Shown: positions 4,412 to 6,856 of the stretch, one piece after another
Numbering within the stretch: the first letter of the stretch is position 1
Layout: each line of letters starts with the position of its first letter
From: Coxiellaceae bacterium
Lineage (GTDB): Bacteria; Pseudomonadota; Gammaproteobacteria; UBA9339
Length of the DNA: 6,856 nt
Assembly: GCA_003142435.1 (NCBI GenBank)
Contig: PLMI01000078.1
Location: 196-7,051, forward strand
Reading direction: 5' to 3'
Notes under the pieces: model-generated
What the model saw: the letters and a program-made list of their open reading frames with translations, nothing else
What the model was told of the DNA's origin: nothing
Databases searched by the model: none
Made by a program: the position numbers and the translations under genes

Positions 4412-6829
4412 ATGGCCTTAAAAATACCATTTGCTAATTTTCGAGAAGGCCTTTCTTCTGAAGAAGTTGCAAAAAAAATTGCTAAAGGCCAGACAAATAA
4501 AATAGAAAGGTTCACAACCCGCACTATCCCGCAAATTTTAGTTTACAATATTTTCACTATTTTCAATGGCATTCTTACTATTTCCGTAATCGCCCTCATT
4601 GCAATACAAGCAAACATCGATGCACTGTTTTTATTTACCGTCACTTTCCTGAATACATTCTCAGGAATATTTGAAGAAATCCGCGCAAAAATTGCTTTAG
4701 ATAGATTAGCTTTACTGCATCCAAAATCAATAAAAGTTATTCGCGACAATACGATTAAAGAAATTAGTATCGATGGGGTTGTAAAAGATGATCTGGTGAT
4801 TTGCGAAAATGGCGAGCAAATTATTGCCGATGGAATATTACTTTCTTCTGTGCCTATCTATGTCGATGAATCTTTGCTGACGGGCGAAGCCGATAACATA
4901 AAAAAACAAACTCACGATTTGCTTTACTCGGGAAGTTTTTGTGTAAGCGGCATCGGCGTTTACAAAGCCATAAATGTGGGAAAAAATTCCAACGTTAATG
5001 CCATTACTTTGCAAGCAAAATCATATAAAGTTGAACACACTCCCTTGCAAAAAAGCATAGGCATAATAGTTGAAATTTTAACCTGCGCTATGATTTTATT
5101 TATTATATTGCTTTTGCTGGCTGGATACATTAAAAATATTTCCGTAAAAGGCGATATTTTGGCAATTGTCACGGTAATAAAATCTTTAGTTCCGCAAGGC
5201 CTCATTTTAATGTCCACCTTATCGTTTGCATTAGGAGCTGTGCGCATTGCCAAAAAAAATATTTTGGTGCAGAAAATTAATGCTATTGAGTCAATGAGCC
5301 ATTTGTCGACTTTATGCATGGATAAAACTGGAACACTAGGCACTAACACACAGCAGTTTTATACTTTAAAAGTACTATCCGCAACAAACACCAAAAAAGA
5401 TATTGAAAGTAAGCTAAAGGCATTTGTAGGCAGCGTTAGCGATAAAAATAAAACTTTACAAGCAATTGAAAAAGAATTTCCTGGTACAGCACAAAAAGTA
5501 CTTGATGAATTACCATTCACTTCGGAGCGTAAAACTAGCGCCATTAGAATATTATACTCAGCGGGAACCCTGAGTGAGAAGAGTATGGATAGCAAAAAAA
5601 GTAGTGCTATTTCTCTTTGGCTCGGCGCTCCAGAAATTTTAGGATTAACTTATTTACTTGCCAGCCAAAAAGAAATTTTAAGAGAACTGCAATCTAAAGG
5701 GCTTAGGGTTTTACTTTTTGCAGAAAGCCAAAAAGAATTGAAAAACAGCAAATCGCTAAAACCTTTAGCATTTATAGTTCTCAAAGAAGAACTCCGCCCT
5801 AACATAAAAGAGGCAATAAAATTTTATGAAGATCGAAATGTAAAACTAAAACTTTTATCAGGCGATCACCCGGAAACTGTTTATGCCATAGCAAAACAAG
5901 TAGAAATGGAAATATATGGAGATATAGTAAATGGAGATGACCTGCAACAATTATCTTCTGAGGATTTTAAAAAAACCGTACTCAAAGGCCAGCTTTTCGG
6001 ACGGTTAATCCCCAAGCAAAAGCAACAAATAATAAAATTACTTCAGGAAACAGGAGAGTTTGTAGGTATGATCGGAGATGGAGTTAACGACATTTTAGCT
6101 TTAAAACAAGCAAATATTGGCGTTGCATTGAATTCTGGGGCGGCAGTCTCTAAAGACGTCTCTGATATAATTCTTCTTAAAAACTCCTTTTTCCATTTGC
6201 CGGCAGTATCCAAAGAAGGCGATCGCATAATCTACAATATAAAACGTGTAGCGCGTTTATTTCTCACGAAAAATATTTACAGCTTATTTTTTATCCTATT
6301 CGTTGGTTTCATCGGTTTAGGATTTCCTTTAAGCCCAAGGTTCATTACCTGGATTGACTTTTTAACTATTGGCATTCCCGCAACTTTTTTAGTAGCGTTG
6401 TCTCCAAGCCTGCCAAAACAATCTGCCAAAAATTTCGTCCACGATACTTTAAAATTCGCACTAGTTGCAGGAATAATTATCTCTTTCTTTTCTGTTCTTG
6501 TTTATGCAAGTTTTTATCTCGTGCAGCACCAGGTTCCGCTATTTGCAAAAACCGCCAGTACATCAGTTATAATTCTAATGGATTTATTCATCGTTCTTTT
6601 TGTAACCAAATTAGAACGAAAATCTTCAAAAAGATCGCCTATAAAATTAACAATTTATGGCATAATTGCATTTGCGATAATACTAAATGTAATTGCTATT
6701 TACTGGCCATTCACCAGAGATTTAATAGGCATGGCATCATTGGATTTAAAATCGTGGGCAATAATCTTGGCTGCGAGCGGAATAGGGATTCTGACGCTCA
6801 ATAAGCTCCTCAAAAGAACGGGTTTTTAA
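4412..6829 (+). CDS. CtpE-like P-type cation-transporting ATPase
   Basis: An 805-residue inner-membrane ion pump of the P-type (E1-E2) family, most like the CtpE group of putative Ca2+/cation ATPases. In order: N-terminal GLSSEEVAKKIAKGQTN (13-29); M1-M2 hairpin (about 44-87); actuator domain with DESLLTGE (152-159); M3 (about 214-238); M4 with VPQGL (260-264); phosphorylated Asp304 in DKTGTLG; nucleotide domain with FTSERK (369-374) and LGAPE (404-408); GDHPET (484-489); hinge GDGVND (555-560); then about six C-terminal membrane segments (614-798). There is no heavy-metal-binding N-terminal domain and no CPx motif, which argues against Cu/Cd/Zn exporters. The true ion is unknown. No clear Shine-Dalgarno precedes the ATG; AACTTAAGTT, a 10-bp palindrome, occupies the site. 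Without the MITE the gene would begin 10 bases after rho. Confidence 0.9.
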   Translation: MALKIPFANFREGLSSEEVAKKIAKGQTNKIERFTTRTIPQILVYNIFTIFNGILTISVIALIAIQANIDALFLFTVTFLNTFSGIFEEIRAKIALDRLALLHPKSIKVIRDNTIKEISIDGVVKDDLVICENGEQIIADGILLSSVPIYVDESLLTGEADNIKKQTHDLLYSGSFCVSGIGVYKAINVGKNSNVNAITLQAKSYKVEHTPLQKSIGIIVEILTCAMILFIILLLLAGYIKNISVKGDILAIVTVIKSLVPQGLILMSTLSFALGAVRIAKKNILVQKINAIESMSHLSTLCMDKTGTLGTNTQQFYTLKVLSATNTKKDIESKLKAFVGSVSDKNKTLQAIEKEFPGTAQKVLDELPFTSERKTSAIRILYSAGTLSEKSMDSKKSSAISLWLGAPEILGLTYLLASQKEILRELQSKGLRVLLFAESQKELKNSKSLKPLAFIVLKEELRPNIKEAIKFYEDRNVKLKLLSGDHPETVYAIAKQVEMEIYGDIVNGDDLQQLSSEDFKKTVLKGQLFGRLIPKQKQQIIKLLQETGEFVGMIGDGVNDILALKQANIGVALNSGAAVSKDVSDIILLKNSFFHLPAVSKEGDRIIYNIKRVARLFLTKNIYSLFFILFVGFIGLGFPLSPRFITWIDFLTIGIPATFLVALSPSLPKQSAKNFVHDTLKFALVAGIIISFFSVLVYASFYLVQHQVPLFAKTASTSVIILMDLFIVLFVTKLERKSSKRSPIKLTIYGIIAFAIILNVIAIYWPFTRDLIGMASLDLKSWAIILAASGIGILTLNKLLKRTGF

Positions 6830-6856
6830 ATAATGTTGTTGCATAATTGGTAAATG
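6830..6856. other. window end after the ATPase gene
   Basis: Only 27 bases remain. They contain no hairpin terminator. An ATG at the final three bases (6854-6856) has no ribosome binding site, so no downstream gene can be called. Confidence 0.6.

Noticed and set aside
4960..5349. 129-residue minus-strand ORF inside the ATPase gene
   Set aside because: It is fully antisense to a well-supported coding region with conserved motifs, has no family resemblance, and fits a shadow frame. The shorter antisense frames in rho and the ATPase were rejected for the same reason.
6834..6856. tRNA D-arm-like sequence (TAATTGGTAAATG) at the window end
   Set aside because: The preceding bases make an implausibly weak acceptor strand, the usual T8 and D-stem G are misplaced, and the rest is outside the window.
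1..6856. CRISPR array or prophage module
   Set aside because: No regularly spaced direct repeats and no phage structural, integrase or cas genes are present.

Overview
The window reads as AT-rich chromosomal DNA of a gammaproteobacterium. Three things support this: the Rho protein follows the E. coli-type sequence closely through its RNA-binding and ATPase regions, a thioredoxin gene sits directly upstream of rho (trxA-rho order), and there is a small 4.5S-type SRP RNA. The low GC and short polar orphan gene would suit a Legionellales-like host-associated lineage, but that placement is an inference only.

Layout, left to right. Positions 1-29 are the 3' end of a tRNA, most likely tRNA-Ser, followed by a short stretch with further copies of the T-arm core GGGTTCGA. 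On the minus strand (203-670) is a small secreted SnoaL/NTF2-like protein with its own promoter and Shine-Dalgarno. A 388-base AT-rich gap separates it from a plus-strand orphan gene (1059-1814) encoding a polar, two-tailed protein of unknown function. Then come a GC-rich intergenic block, the SRP 4.5S RNA gene (about 2014-2120) with a well-placed promoter, trxA (2279-2617), rho (2764-4218), and a CtpE-like P-type cation ATPase (4412-6829). The window ends 27 bases after the ATPase stop.

The most notable structure lies between rho and the ATPase. It is a 175-bp, largely palindromic, non-coding element with 16-bp terminal inverted repeats (14/16 matching) and a perfect internal 19-bp inverted repeat, flanked by an exact 8-bp direct repeat AAATAAAC. 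This is a MITE-like insertion with its target-site duplication intact. Removing it and one copy of the duplication leaves rho and the ATPase 10 bases apart, so the two genes were probably a tight transcriptional pair before the insertion. The duplicated target includes the rho stop codon, so the rho reading frame was preserved.

Other regulatory signals: rho has a strong extended -10 promoter and an 88-nt leader containing 64 consecutive bases without G, as expected for a Rho-loading (rut) site and rho autoregulation. The trxA promoter has a perfect DnaA-box match (TTATCCACA) between its -35 and -10. The housekeeping genes (tRNA, SRP RNA, thioredoxin, Rho) show a core chromosomal locus; the orphan gene and the MITE are the accessory parts.
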